From Pseudomonas sp. St316 (GTDB taxonomy: Bacteria > Pseudomonadota > Gammaproteobacteria > Pseudomonadales > Pseudomonadaceae): 64,000 nt of DNA. The position numbers were made by a program, and so were the translations under genes. Below are positions 53,730 through 62,131 of the stretch, piece after piece. The stretch spans positions 2,294,001-2,358,000 of the forward strand of contig NZ_AP021901.1 in the NCBI RefSeq assembly GCF_018325905.1. The letters are read 5' to 3'. Numbering within the stretch: the first letter of the stretch is position 1; each line of letters begins with the position of its first letter. The notes below the pieces were generated by a model that did no database searches, was not told the origin of the DNA, and was given only the letters and a program-made list of their open reading frames with translations.

Positions 53730-54139
53730 TAGTTCTCTCCTTGTTTGTAAGTGGCACGGATAGCGGCCATTAGCTCAGCTTGCTCTTTCATTGTGGCGCC
53801 TGTGAGCATGCTCTTAGAGGTGCCTGTCACGTTACCTTGTTCATCACGCTGAAGGATGCTTTTCTGGGATTGAGGAGCGAAGCTTTTAGACGCGTTGTCA
53901 GCGTCCATTAGCTGTCGAACCAAAGGGTCTCCCGCATACATTTCCTGAGCTACACGTTGCTTAGACTCTTTCCATTGTGAGAGTGCGTCTTTAGCAGAGC
54001 TAAGAGGTTTACCTTTTGTTTGAGGGGCTTCCTCTGTTAGTTGATAGCCTTGCTCAATCAATTCTGTGAGGACTCCCATAGGAGTGTTGCCTGTACGTCG
54101 AGCAAGCTCATTAACGTCTGTCATAGTGATGGTTTTCAT
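53729..54139 (-). CDS. Hypothetical protein, 136 aa
   Basis: A 136-residue protein. The N-terminus (TDVNELARRTGNTPMGVLTELIEQG) looks like a short HTH; the rest is polar and Gln/Lys-rich. It is coupled to the 95-aa gene by a one-base overlap and preceded by AAGGAAA. It may be a DNA-binding or replication accessory protein, which is not proven. Confidence 0.65.
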   Translation of the reverse strand: MKTITMTDVNELARRTGNTPMGVLTELIEQGYQLTEEAPQTKGKPLSSAKDALSQWKESKQRVAQEMYAGDPLVRQLMDADNASKSFAPQSQKSILQRDEQGNVTGTSKSMLTGATMKEQAELMAAIRATYKQGEN

Positions 54140-54148
54140 AGGGTTTCC

Positions 54149-54418
54149 TTAAGCTTCGATTACACGATATTGGTAGGTGGCATTAACATGTTCTGCTGAT
54201 TTGCGTCTTTCAATTAGGCCAACGCTCATTAGGTGCTTTGTTACGTAGTCAACGCTTCGGCGAGGTAGTGCAGTTGCGCTAGAGAATGAACCTCTAGAAA
54301 TTGTGGCCCATCCTGTCGCGTCTTCACCATTACGGATCATCAGATAGATAATCTTTCGTGGTAGCGTATTTAATGCTTGGTGCTGGACAGCAATAATCTC
54401 TTCCAGTGTGATAGTCAT
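54149..54418 (-). CDS. Winged-helix DNA-binding protein, 89 aa
   Basis: An 89-residue protein with a clear winged-helix pattern: a LPRKIIYLMIRNGE helix (about 19-32), the TALPRRSVDYVTKHLMSVGL recognition helices (about 49-68), and a beta wing (ERRKS... ATYQYRVIEA). It is first in the leftward operon and may be its regulator or a replication initiator. Nine bases separate it from the next gene. Confidence 0.7.
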   Translation of the reverse strand: MTITLEEIIAVQHQALNTLPRKIIYLMIRNGEDATGWATISRGSFSSATALPRRSVDYVTKHLMSVGLIERRKSAEHVNATYQYRVIEA

Positions 54419-54720
54419 AGTTTTCTCTCAATTGATTGCGTGTTGTGGCATTACTTTTCAAGAGACAGCACAGCCCATTCCCTCAGACTCAAGAAGTGGG
54501 TGTTTGTCAGGTGGAAATTTAACGCCTCTATATACTACTACTTAATTTTGAGAGGAAAGACTACAACGGTTCTCTAAATTATTTTCTAAGGGTAACTCTC
54601 GCTACTCATCATCCCATTACTCATTGTCGCCATAAGCCCCTGTGAAGGGGCTATTAGGCTGCATTGCTATGTTGATGGGAACTCGCTATGTATCGTCGCT
54701 CCAATGAGCTTGCAGGGCCT
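54419..54720. other. Element control region between int and the leftward operon, no gene
   Basis: A 302-bp AT-rich stretch without a gene. It should hold the promoter of the leftward operon (the CTATATACTACTACTTAA region near 54526 is a candidate) and a small AGCCCC-TGTGAA-GGGGCT hairpin (54641-54656) upstream of the leftward integrase gene. Confidence 0.5.
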
Positions 54721-55677
54721 TTAATCAATAAGATGAAGCACATCCTTAGCATTCAAATGAGAGTATCTAGCGACAGACCTTGTATCCCTATGTCCCGACA
54801 CAATCATTATCTGAGCATTGTTAAATCCTTTCTTGGCTACGTTGGTGATGCGTGTATGTCTTAACTGGTGAAGCCTGACGCTATTGTCTAAGCCTGCTTT
54901 GTTCCTTGCCAATCTGACAGCCTGAGAGACGCTATGAGGCGTGACAGTGAAGAGTCTTCCTTTATGTGCTCGGTCTGCTAATGCCAGACGCTGAGCCTCT
55001 TTCAATAACTCTATGGCTCTGATGGTTAGGGGCACAGATCTAGTGCCGTTCTTCCCATCAATCACATCCGCAATTCGTTCATCCAGGTGAAGACAGTGAG
55101 TTGTGAGCTTGAGTATTTCTGATCGTCTCATAGCGGTTTCATAGGCAAGCTCCACGATGAGAGCCATGGTAGGGGATAGCTTGTTGAGCAATTGTCTAAG
55201 CTCGCCAGCACTGATTACCTTGTCACTCGACTTGTCGGGCTTGGGTAGGGCTATGTCACTTACGGGGTTGTGTATGTCGATTAGCAGGCCACGCTTAGCG
55301 AACCTGAAGAAACGGGACATGAACGCTAACTGAATGCGACAGGTAGCAGGCTTGACCGTCTGTAGACGCTTCAGCTTGAAGTCATTGACTAGCTGAGGGG
55401 TGATGTCATGGATTGACTGAGGGAAGGCAGCATAGAGCTGGTCAACAATCTTGATTGCATGGTCATAGCTACCCTTACCCTTGAGTAAGGTTTCACAGTA
55501 GGTCATGCCCAAGGTGTAGAGCGTATGGGTTTGGTGTTCCTTGGTGACGGCTTCAAGCTGGTCAGCCCATGCTTGGGCCAGTGCTTGAGTAGGGAAGGTT
55601 TTGGACTGAGCAGGTTTCCCTTTCAGACGTACCTGAGCGTTCCAGTTACCAGAGGGAAGGGAGCGGATGTTAGCCAT
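54721..55677 (-). CDS. int: Tyrosine recombinase (integrase) of the element
   Basis: A 318-residue phage-type integrase. An N-terminal AP2-like arm-binding part (IRSLPSGNWNAQVRLKGKPA, about 3-22) precedes the core-binding domain (about 60-160) and the catalytic domain. The active residues are seen as R in ETAMRRSEIL (about R187), H-x-x-R in HQLRHTRITNV (about 270-280), H in SGHRDTRSVA and the nucleophile Y in RYSHLNAKDV. All are present, so it should be active. It lies 77 bp from attR, next to the right end. Confidence 0.95.
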   Translation of the reverse strand: MANIRSLPSGNWNAQVRLKGKPAQSKTFPTQALAQAWADQLEAVTKEHQTHTLYTLGMTYCETLLKGKGSYDHAIKIVDQLYAAFPQSIHDITPQLVNDFKLKRLQTVKPATCRIQLAFMSRFFRFAKRGLLIDIHNPVSDIALPKPDKSSDKVISAGELRQLLNKLSPTMALIVELAYETAMRRSEILKLTTHCLHLDERIADVIDGKNGTRSVPLTIRAIELLKEAQRLALADRAHKGRLFTVTPHSVSQAVRLARNKAGLDNSVRLHQLRHTRITNVAKKGFNNAQIMIVSGHRDTRSVARYSHLNAKDVLHLID

Positions 55678-55753
55678 TGTTGACGCCTCATAATGTGAAT
55701 GGGCGTTCTCTCAGGGCCTTGAGCTTCCTAGCTCTACGTCTAGCATGGTGGCT

Positions 55754-55824
55754 CTTGACATGGTGGGGGTCGTTGGTTCGAGTCCAATCGCGCCTACCAA
55801 ACAAAATCCGCTCTGCTGGGCGGT
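55754..55824 (+). repeat. attR direct repeat, 71 bp (tRNA-Val 3' part)
   Basis: Identical to 49188-49258. It contains only the 3' 46 nt of tRNA-Val and so is not a tRNA gene. Confidence 0.95.
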
Positions 55825-55830
55825 CTAGAA

Positions 55831-55858
55831 GGGCTCACCGAAAGGTGGGCCCTTTTTT
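55831..55858 (+). terminator. Original chromosomal terminator of tRNA-Val
   Basis: GGGCTCACC, loop GAAA, GGTGGGCCC, then TTTTTT. It follows attR at the same distance at which the element's own terminator follows attL, so it is probably the native tRNA-Val terminator, now stranded. Confidence 0.85.
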
Positions 55859-55881
55859 GTTGCGCACATAAGGACATGGTC

Positions 55882-56526
55882 ATGCGGGTTGTCACTTTCC
55901 TAACTTTTCTTTCTATAGCACTGGCTGGTTGCTCTGGAATACCTTCAGTTCCATACGAAGAGCCTGCTCAATCAGAGGGAATGGCGCGTGTTCGCGTTAT
56001 CACGAACTCCGATGTGTATGGCGATAGCATCGTTGGCAGTTGTGCTCCTGCTACCCGGCATAAGATGGCTGAAGCCGGACGTTTCGGGCGGGACGGGACA
56101 GCGAACATCAACTATCCGCAGTATCCCCTGAAGTCGGCGAGCATTGGCGTACCGAAAAGAGTCTGGCCCAGTCTTATCCAGTACATCCCTGCCATTCGGA
56201 TGGGGGAAGGGGCTTACCAAGAGGTCGTAACCGAGTATCGCGTCAGGACGGATCTGCCATTCCAGATTGCGACCCGGGGCGCGACCATTGCGGGCAACGG
56301 CAGCTCTTATCGGACCTGTGGTGGCCAGGCGCTGGTTTACAAGCTGGAACCAGGGAAAGACTACGAAGCGGTGGTAGGGGTGGATGGCAGACCAAGCAAA
56401 GATGGCGAGCCAGCGCTAATTTGCATGTTGGCGGTTCTCGAACTTACCACTTTGCCTGGCACTTCGATTGTGATTCCCCAAAAGCTGACGCATGCTGCGG
56501 CTCCGCAGGTGGTCTGCAAGAACTAA
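55882..56526 (+). CDS. Lipoprotein, 214 aa, unknown function
   Basis: An N-terminal lipoprotein signal with lipobox IALAGCSG (Cys at about 17) and a periplasmic domain rich in glycine and beta strands. AAGGA is seven bases before the ATG at 55882; the earlier ATG at 55876 is too close. It sits right outside the element's attR. No family is recognised; higher GC than the element suggests a separate history. Confidence 0.7.
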   Translation: MRVVTFLTFLSIALAGCSGIPSVPYEEPAQSEGMARVRVITNSDVYGDSIVGSCAPATRHKMAEAGRFGRDGTANINYPQYPLKSASIGVPKRVWPSLIQYIPAIRMGEGAYQEVVTEYRVRTDLPFQIATRGATIAGNGSSYRTCGGQALVYKLEPGKDYEAVVGVDGRPSKDGEPALICMLAVLELTTLPGTSIVIPQKLTHAAAPQVVCKN

Positions 56527-56701
56527 CTAAGCACAGCACGTCGTCGAGCGCAGGGAAAAGGGGATAGATTTATTTTTGCTTCGCTGCGCTGAGAGTTTTC
56601 ATCGAATGGATTTGCTTGGATCAACTGGCAGCGGGCTAGAAAAATACACTGTCCCTTTTTCTCGTTACTACTTTTTAAAGTTTTTGAATGAGGGGGATTG
56701 A

Positions 56702-57451
56702 ATGCGGCGAGGACCTGATTGGGTAGTGTGGTGTGTCAGTTTTGGACTGTTTATAGCAGGAGGTATTTTTTTTAAAATTATCCCTGGCAAAATAAGTATG
56801 ACCGATTTTGTGGGAATAGTTTCTGCTATAGGAACATTTGCTGCGGCGGTAGCAGCTTGGCAAAGTGCAAAAATTTCGAAGGACGCAGCAATCCATAGCC
56901 GCAGTGCGACGAGATTTAACGAGTTGACCTCCCACAAAAAACACTTCGATGAGCTCCTTCAGCAGGTTGAGCGTGATTTGGGGGTTGTTTTCTATAATGG
57001 TGCAAAGCTCTATGATGATATTTTTCCCAATAATAGAGATTTAACTAAGCCATTCTCAATTATAGGTACTGGAGAGTGCTTGCATTCTTGGGAGAGTACT
57101 TATGTTGCTTTGGGTGATTTTTCTCATGGGGGTTATAAAAATTCAATAGGGATTCATCGGTGGGTCATAACTGCTATGCAGTTGTCAGGTAGTATGCAGA
57201 TGCGTAATTTACAAGGCGATTGTAAGCAAATATATTTGGACGGTTTTACTCCTACGGGTTTTGATGAGGAACATCCTGCCAAATATATGATTAAAGTCTG
57301 TGATGTTTTGAATAGAATTTATCAATTCAGCTTTGTTGATATTTCTGTAAGTGTATTTCCTGTTTCAGGTGTTTTCGAAAAAGCATTCAAAGAGTATTTT
57401 TTATCCATCGTGAGTGGGGATGCAAATCATCAGTTTCGCGGGCCTCGATAA
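56702..57451 (+). CDS. Two-TM membrane protein, 249 aa, possible phage-defence effector
   Basis: Two N-terminal hydrophobic segments (about 8-25 and 36-54) precede a long cytoplasmic part with a helical opening (SRSATRFNELTSHKKHFDEL). This architecture is shared by the putative AbiC-type and other abortive-infection membrane proteins, but sequence similarity could not be tested. AT-rich composition unlike the core. The start lies 43 bp after a T-rich gap; GAGGGGGATTG precedes the ATG. The next gene encodes an HsdR-N-type protein. Confidence 0.6.
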   Translation: MRRGPDWVVWCVSFGLFIAGGIFFKIIPGKISMTDFVGIVSAIGTFAAAVAAWQSAKISKDAAIHSRSATRFNELTSHKKHFDELLQQVERDLGVVFYNGAKLYDDIFPNNRDLTKPFSIIGTGECLHSWESTYVALGDFSHGGYKNSIGIHRWVITAMQLSGSMQMRNLQGDCKQIYLDGFTPTGFDEEHPAKYMIKVCDVLNRIYQFSFVDISVSVFPVSGVFEKAFKEYFLSIVSGDANHQFRGPR

Positions 57452-57494
57452 ATTTTAGATGCCCTGTACTGTTTCAGCAGCGAAACAGGAAAAG

Positions 57495-57675
57495 CCGGGA
57501 CAGACCACGATTGTGAGACGGGTCGATTACAGGTGAACTCAGAATTGCGGTGTTTCTCTATTCCCGGTAATTATGTCGAGTATGAAAACGAGCACTTGTT
57601 AATCGCTGTCGTGTCGTCGAAAAAAGGTCAACCAACGGAAACAGCTCGCTCGCGAGCTAGCCGCGTTTCTGGGCG
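57495..57675. repeat. Direct repeat, copy 1 (about 181 bp)
   Basis: From CCGGGACAGACCACGATTGT to CGCGTTTCTGGGCG. It is nearly identical to 59199-59381; differences are scattered single bases. The first part matches the dispersed GGGACAGACCACGATT family. Confidence 0.88.
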
Positions 57676-57689
57676 AGGAAACAGGGGGC

Positions 57690-57760
57690 GGAGCACGATT
57701 ATGGGTTCATCTGAAATTAGTGCATCCCATAATCGTGGTCTGTCCCCGGTTTTCCCCGGT
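57690..57760. repeat. Dispersed palindromic repeat copy (GGACAGACCACGATT family)
   Basis: GAGCACGATTATGGG (about 57691-57705) is mirrored by CCCATAATCGTGGTCTGTCC (57726-57745), with CCGGTTTTCCCCGG next. It is the complete palindromic form of the family and lies just beyond the convergent nuclease-like gene. Confidence 0.75.
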
Positions 57761-57770
57761 TTTACTTATT

Positions 57771-58856
57771 TCAAACCTGCCCATGATAAAAAGTAATTGT
57801 CTCTTTTAAGGAATCTGAGAACTCATAAATTTCATCAAGCGAACTGATAGGGTGCCGAGTTTCGTTCTTGTCTTTATCAAAAACGCCCAGATATTTTTGG
57901 GTTCTATTGAAGTGAAGCCTTGCGATTGGCTTTCGATTGTTATCGTCTAATAAGATTCCAAAGTAGCTCTGGGTGTCTCGGTGTGCGATTCGTTTGGAGT
58001 CGATTACTGTACGCACTATCGCCTTTATGATATGGAAGCCTTCTAACTCTTCCATCGTAGTAAGGACTCTATCCTCTGGCGTTTCATTTGTATCGGGCTG
58101 GCTCTCGGATACAACCCGTTCAGCTGGAGTCGGTAGCGGAACGCCGCTAATTGCGGACTTCAAACGGTCGTTAATTTGATCGTTTAGGAACTGAGACGCG
58201 GCTTTTTTGGTGAGTAACGCGAACTGCTCTCTTACTTTTTGAGTGATCACACCTTCATAGATTCGAGAGGCAAAGAAACGTGCGAAGTCGTCGTCGGGCT
58301 GGGTGAACTGAGAGGCCATTTCCCTTTTTATTTGCCCTACGTACTTTAATTCACCTGCTGCGTTAATGATTGATTCAACATCAAATGCTGATTTTGTGAG
58401 CTTCTGCAGCTCTGGTATCACATGTTCGTCGATATCTAAAAGGTCTATCTCCAAAAATGGTTTTTCATCCATTTTGTTGGGGGCATCTAAGTCGGTGAAG
58501 AACCTGTAGAATCTGCCGTTAGTTAAGATTGATATTCTGGCGGTAGTGACATGGAAGTATCTGAATAACTGGCTAGCGTGATTTATATTCAACGACTCTC
58601 CAATTTTTTTGGTCTCGATAAGGATCTGAATCTGGCCATTCTTTAAGATGGCGTAGTCAATTTTTTCGCCTTTTTTTGTACCTATGTCACATATATATTC
58701 GGGCACGACTTCGGATGGGTCGAAAACGTCATAGCCAAGCACTGTGTGAATGAATGGCATTACAAAAGCGGTCTTAGTTGCTTCCTCAGTTTGGATTGTT
58801 GATGCTAACTGATTCACCTTCGCCGACATTGCGTTCAAGCGTTCTATAAATTCCAT
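57771..58856 (-). CDS. HsdR-N-terminal-domain nuclease-like protein
   Basis: A 361-residue protein with the type I restriction enzyme R N-terminal domain (HSDR_N_2). The catalytic PD-(D/E)xK form is visible as E...KIDYAILKNGQIQILIETK, with the aspartate at about 68 and E-x-K at about 80-82, so it is probably an active nuclease fold. There is no helicase part and no HsdM or HsdS nearby, so it is a stand-alone member of the group, often found near mobile elements and defence genes. The C-terminal part (about 265-361) is a separate beta-rich domain with the IARLHFNRTQKYLGVFDKDK stretch. It is bracketed by 180-bp direct repeats. Confidence 0.8.
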   Translation of the reverse strand: MEFIERLNAMSAKVNQLASTIQTEEATKTAFVMPFIHTVLGYDVFDPSEVVPEYICDIGTKKGEKIDYAILKNGQIQILIETKKIGESLNINHASQLFRYFHVTTARISILTNGRFYRFFTDLDAPNKMDEKPFLEIDLLDIDEHVIPELQKLTKSAFDVESIINAAGELKYVGQIKREMASQFTQPDDDFARFFASRIYEGVITQKVREQFALLTKKAASQFLNDQINDRLKSAISGVPLPTPAERVVSESQPDTNETPEDRVLTTMEELEGFHIIKAIVRTVIDSKRIAHRDTQSYFGILLDDNNRKPIARLHFNRTQKYLGVFDKDKNETRHPISSLDEIYEFSDSLKETITFYHGQV

Positions 58857-59198
58857 TTCCTAGCTCCGTAGCCATTTTCCCGAATGGGCCAATAGAGGCT
58901 TAACGCTACTACTTGTTAGCTACGCTCGATACTGGATTTTTGTCCACGCTGGATGCTCAAACAGCTTGAGCGAGATAGGGACATCCGAGGCAGGGTTTAA
59001 AATCAAGGTACGTAGAACGCTCCGATGCCATGCCTCAGCCGTCCTTATAGTCCTTGTGTAGGAAAGTTCTGAAAATTCTACCAAAATCACTATTCTGCTA
59101 AGCCCCTCGCCGGAGGTTTTTTGTGGCGTTACGCTATGAATGTCGCTGCACATTCAGCGGCTGGGCTTGGTAACCCGGTGGAATAAGGCGCGGAAAAA
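58857..59198. other. Spacer with remnants, no gene
   Basis: No reading frame here looks like a real protein. It ends in the second direct repeat. Confidence 0.4.
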
Positions 59199-59381
59199 CC
59201 GGGACAGACCACGATTGTGAGACGGGCCGATTACAGGTGAACTCAGAGTCGTGGTGTTTTTCTGGTTCCCGGTAATTATGTCGAGTATGAAAACGGGCGC
59301 TTGTTAATCGCTGTCGTGTCGTCGAAAAAAGGGTCAACCAACGGAAATAGCTCGCTCGCGAGCTAGCCGCGTTTCTGGGCG
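59199..59381. repeat. Direct repeat, copy 2 (about 183 bp)
   Basis: Nearly identical to 57495-57675. The following 140 bp (to about 59520) are unlike the sequence after copy 1 and hold no supported gene. Confidence 0.88.
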
Positions 59382-59525
59382 TATTTGCATACGTCGATGA
59401 TGGCTCTGGAAGGCTGAAGAGATCAGCCGGCCAACGATGAGGTTCCCTGTGCAACCAAGCAAACGAGGCCCTGTTCATGGCGCGTACCCGCGCATTGCGG
59501 GCCAAGCCCTATAAGTTAGCGCTCT

Positions 59526-60191
59526 GTGAGTGATAACCTACGAGTTCTTCTCAAAATGGTCTTGGATGCAGTTATGAATAGCTGTTTGAGGACGCTCGGA
59601 GCTAGCCTCGTTAACAGTATCGTGATCCCCGCCGCTTGGGTATCGGGGCTTGCGACGATAGGATTCTTGTGGGGCATGATAGTGTTTTGGCCCGACAAGT
59701 TTACAGTCGAAGGACGTCAGCTCTTCCTGGCTTCTTTTTCTATTTTTTTCCTTACTATATGGCACTTGATACGGCGCAAGAGACGAGCAAAAGCGCTTGT
59801 AGCCTCCATCAACCTAAAAGAAGGCCTGAGCCTTGATGATACTCAACTGCTCGGTTTTCCAAATCCCATATTTTTTGTCTTTGACCTCTCCAGCAAAAAA
59901 CTCGCTCAATGCCAAAGCGCCACCGGCGAATATCAAATTCGAGACTTCACGTGGGTAACAGGCTGGCAGTGTGAGTGGCTACAGATCGACCGCAGGGTGT
60001 CGGGCGGCGTTTTTCAAATAATCGGTGGGGCGGGCATGAGCGTTCCAGCCGACGAGATTCGGCGTCAATACACGAAATTCTCACTGGTGTTGACGGTTGC
60101 CGATACAAGTCATCCGCTCCTGCGTTTTCCCATGAACCGGAGCGCAGCTGATGGGTGGTGTACCCGGTGCAATGTGCTTTTCAAAGGCTAA
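59526..60191 (+). CDS. Membrane protein, 221 aa, unknown function
   Basis: Two membrane segments (about 34-55 and 66-84) separated by a short loop, then a basic stop-transfer (RRKRRAKAL) and a soluble domain of about 130 residues that is rich in aromatic residues. It starts at GTG 59526; no strong ribosome site is seen. Higher GC than the 56.7-kb gene. No domain is recognised. Confidence 0.6.
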   Translation: MSDNLRVLLKMVLDAVMNSCLRTLGASLVNSIVIPAAWVSGLATIGFLWGMIVFWPDKFTVEGRQLFLASFSIFFLTIWHLIRRKRRAKALVASINLKEGLSLDDTQLLGFPNPIFFVFDLSSKKLAQCQSATGEYQIRDFTWVTGWQCEWLQIDRRVSGGVFQIIGGAGMSVPADEIRRQYTKFSLVLTVADTSHPLLRFPMNRSAADGWCTRCNVLFKG

Positions 60192-60460
60192 ACAGGAAGC
60201 ATCGCAGCAGAGGATAATTATCTTTAGAGCTCGCGACAGCGCTGATGCTAACGGAATGAATGCAGGCGCCTATTGATGCGGAAGAGGGGAAACGGGGGCT
60301 GCGAATGGCCAAACCATGTGTGTTAGAAAATAAATCCGTCCGCTTTTCCCGCCTTTCCCGCTGCTGCCAAAGTGAACAGCCTAGGTTCTGTCACCGTCCG
60401 CGCGGCATGGGAGATCTACGAGTGTGTCCGCCGACCCCCTACAAATTGATTGGGATTTAT

Positions 60461-60709
60461 ATGAAAAAGGTGGTTTTGGCACTCTCGCTCGTCACACTGG
60501 TCGCTTGCATGCCTTATCAATCAGTGAGCTCGCCAGATCCAAATTGGATGCGTCTGGGTGGAGATGAGCCTGAAGGCTATCCGAGGACGTTCGTTGAGAA
60601 CCTGAACGGCAATTGCTCCTTGGTTACCGAGTCATGGTCTGAGGGAAGAATCAACGGTCGTCTTCTGTGGACCAAGAAGCAGTCTCGAAAGGCTGTCGCC
60701 TGTCCGTAG
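60461..60709 (+). CDS. Small lipoprotein, 82 aa
   Basis: A lipoprotein signal (MKKVVLALSLVTLVAC, Cys 16) followed by about 66 polar residues. The ATG at 60461 is preceded by GGGA; the frame is open back to 60260 but only this start gives a signal peptide. No known family. The 269-bp gap before it has no supported gene. Confidence 0.6.
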   Translation: MKKVVLALSLVTLVACMPYQSVSSPDPNWMRLGGDEPEGYPRTFVENLNGNCSLVTESWSEGRINGRLLWTKKQSRKAVACP

Positions 60710-60925
60710 GCGCCTCTGAAAGGGCTGATTGCGCGCCAACGAATATGAGACTGCCAAGTCGTTGTACGTAGTATCGTGGTGTGCCCCCAGTCTTTGCTGA
60801 CCTACCCTTGGCTCGTCGCATCGAAGTAATGGTGCTAAATTCTGCGCGTCCAGCGTCTGGGCCCATCTGGCTCGACGGGGATATGCAACTCCTCTCTCAA
60901 CCGATTTTGTGGATATGGAAATTCA

Positions 60926-61471
60926 ATGAACACCTCCAAGCTTTCGATTGCGCTGTCCTGCGCTATTGCTGTTCTGATGTTGAGCGGATGCGCTGCCTCT
61001 GTAAAAAGCGGCGGGACTGAAACGCTCGCCATCCAGGAGTCAGCCAAGCAAAACCTGGTCGTAAACTTTCAAGGCAATAGCAAGGTTCAACAAAACGAGG
61101 ACTGGCCTCGCTTGAAGCAAGAGTGGAATGACGCCCTGCGAGTCGAAGCGACTCGCGCCGGCTACAGCCTTACAGAGGCTCAGGCATCAAGCCTCGACGG
61201 CAAAGACGGTGTCGGTATCAAGATTAACGTGACCAATTTCCGTTACCTGACCCCCGGCGCACGCTATGGAGCCGGGGTCATGGTAGGGAATGCGTGGGTC
61301 AATTCCAGTGCAGATTACTCAGATTTGAAATCAGGCCGCCTGATTGGAACTCGCACCTATGACACCTCCTCGTCTGCTTGGGAAGGCGTTATGTCGGCTA
61401 TGACTCAAGAGCAGGTTCAGGCTATTTCTCAGAAAATCATCAGTGACATCAAGAGCGCAAAGGCCAAGTAA
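60926..61471 (+). CDS. DUF4410-type lipoprotein, 181 aa
   Basis: A lipoprotein signal with lipobox LMLSGCAAS (Cys about 22), then a compact domain resembling DUF4410: the VNFQGNSKVQQNEDWPRLKQ opening, the GIKINVTNFRYLTPGARYG strand and the MTQEQVQAISQKIISDIKSA end. Such proteins are periplasmic-facing lipoproteins of unknown role. Its promoter is not clear. It is preceded by a 216-bp gap with no gene. Confidence 0.75.
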   Translation: MNTSKLSIALSCAIAVLMLSGCAASVKSGGTETLAIQESAKQNLVVNFQGNSKVQQNEDWPRLKQEWNDALRVEATRAGYSLTEAQASSLDGKDGVGIKINVTNFRYLTPGARYGAGVMVGNAWVNSSADYSDLKSGRLIGTRTYDTSSSAWEGVMSAMTQEQVQAISQKIISDIKSAKAK

Positions 61472-61529
61472 TGCAATCCGGCTAACCGGCGTCGGTGATC
61501 GAGGGGGGCGATCTAATGAACGCTGCTGT

Positions 61530-61562
61530 CAGATGAATTTAGAATCGTGGCCTATCCCCGGA
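61530..61562. repeat. Dispersed repeat half-copy
   Basis: AGATGAATTTAGAATCGTGG followed by CCTATCCCCGG. It matches the right half of the dispersed family. Confidence 0.6.
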
Positions 61563-61901
61563 TTACTCGAAACTGGCTTTCTTGATATCGCCATGCTTGT
61601 TCTGCAAATAGAGGGTGTAAGGCAATAAAAGCGTATCTGTGGCCGCTGAGACTCCCATGTCCAGAACGATTAGGGTTGGAGCAGGGTGTCCGTCAAAACC
61701 TGTGCTTTGGCGTGGTTCCGCGTCCAGGGTGCAGTAATCAAAGACGGCACCGCTGTAAACCCGCGGTACCGTGTCACAGTGGGAGTGCCAGCGAGCCAGT
61801 TTATTGCTGGCCACGGCATCGTCCCGAAAGGTTGTAGTGATCGTTCCGCATCCCGACGCTGCAGCCGCTACGAGTATCAACAGAATGTCTCTGAAATTCA
61901 T
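61563..61901 (-). CDS. YceK/YidQ family lipoprotein
   Basis: A 112-residue lipoprotein. Signal with lipobox AAAASGCGTI (Cys about 18), then the family pattern RVYSGAVFDYCTLDA (about 47-61) and DMGVSAATDTLLLPYTLYLQ (about 81-100), as in YceK/YidQ. Function unknown; outer-membrane attachment is likely. AAGGAG lies upstream of the ATG. It converges on the DUF4410 gene. Confidence 0.85.
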   Translation of the reverse strand: MNFRDILLILVAAAASGCGTITTTFRDDAVASNKLARWHSHCDTVPRVYSGAVFDYCTLDAEPRQSTGFDGHPAPTLIVLDMGVSAATDTLLLPYTLYLQNKHGDIKKASFE

Positions 61902-61944
61902 TGAGTCGACTCCTTTCGAAAAATGTGAAGTGTAGTCGAGGACG

Positions 61945-62000
61945 AAAACGGGGACAGGCTACGGTTAGGAAACGGTCAGCTTACAAGTGAATTCAACATG
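61945..62000. repeat. Diverged dispersed repeat copy
   Basis: AACGGGGACAGGCTACGGTT then AAACGGTCAGCTTACAAGTG. A diverged copy of the left half of the GGGACAGACCACGATT family. Confidence 0.6.
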
Positions 62001-62131
62001 ATCGTGACATGGCAAATCAGGGATTGGGGGGCATCGACAGTGGAAGGTGTATGGAACCCTGCATAGCGTTCTGCCGTGCGATGTATTCGCGTCGAAGCTG
62101 ATGAAGCAACGCGCCCGAGGACAATTAATCA

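Larger units (their letters stand above)
49188..55824. mobile_element. 6.6-kb integrative element in tRNA-Val (GAC)
   Basis: Bounded by a perfect 71-bp direct repeat. Contents from right to left: tyrosine integrase (54721-55677), winged-helix protein, two small genes, a helicase-like protein (all leftward), three small genes or ORFs, then a rightward DUF2513 gene and small membrane proteins. GC is low, unlike the flanking core genes. It has replication-like and integration genes but no terminase, capsid, conjugation or relaxase gene, so it resembles a phage-satellite-like or minimal integrative element. That class is inference. Confidence 0.92.

Noticed and set aside
55754-55824. Second tRNA-Val gene at the right end of the element
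   Set aside because: Only the 3' 46 nt are present and there is no D-arm or 5' acceptor strand; it is attR.
57533-57796. 87-residue frame crossing the direct repeat
   Set aside because: It is made up of repeat sequence and runs into the convergent nuclease-like gene; no ribosome site or domain.
59134-59505. 123-residue minus-strand frame covering the second repeat copy
   Set aside because: Composition and overlap with repeats argue against a gene; the matching segment at copy 1 is not open in the same way.
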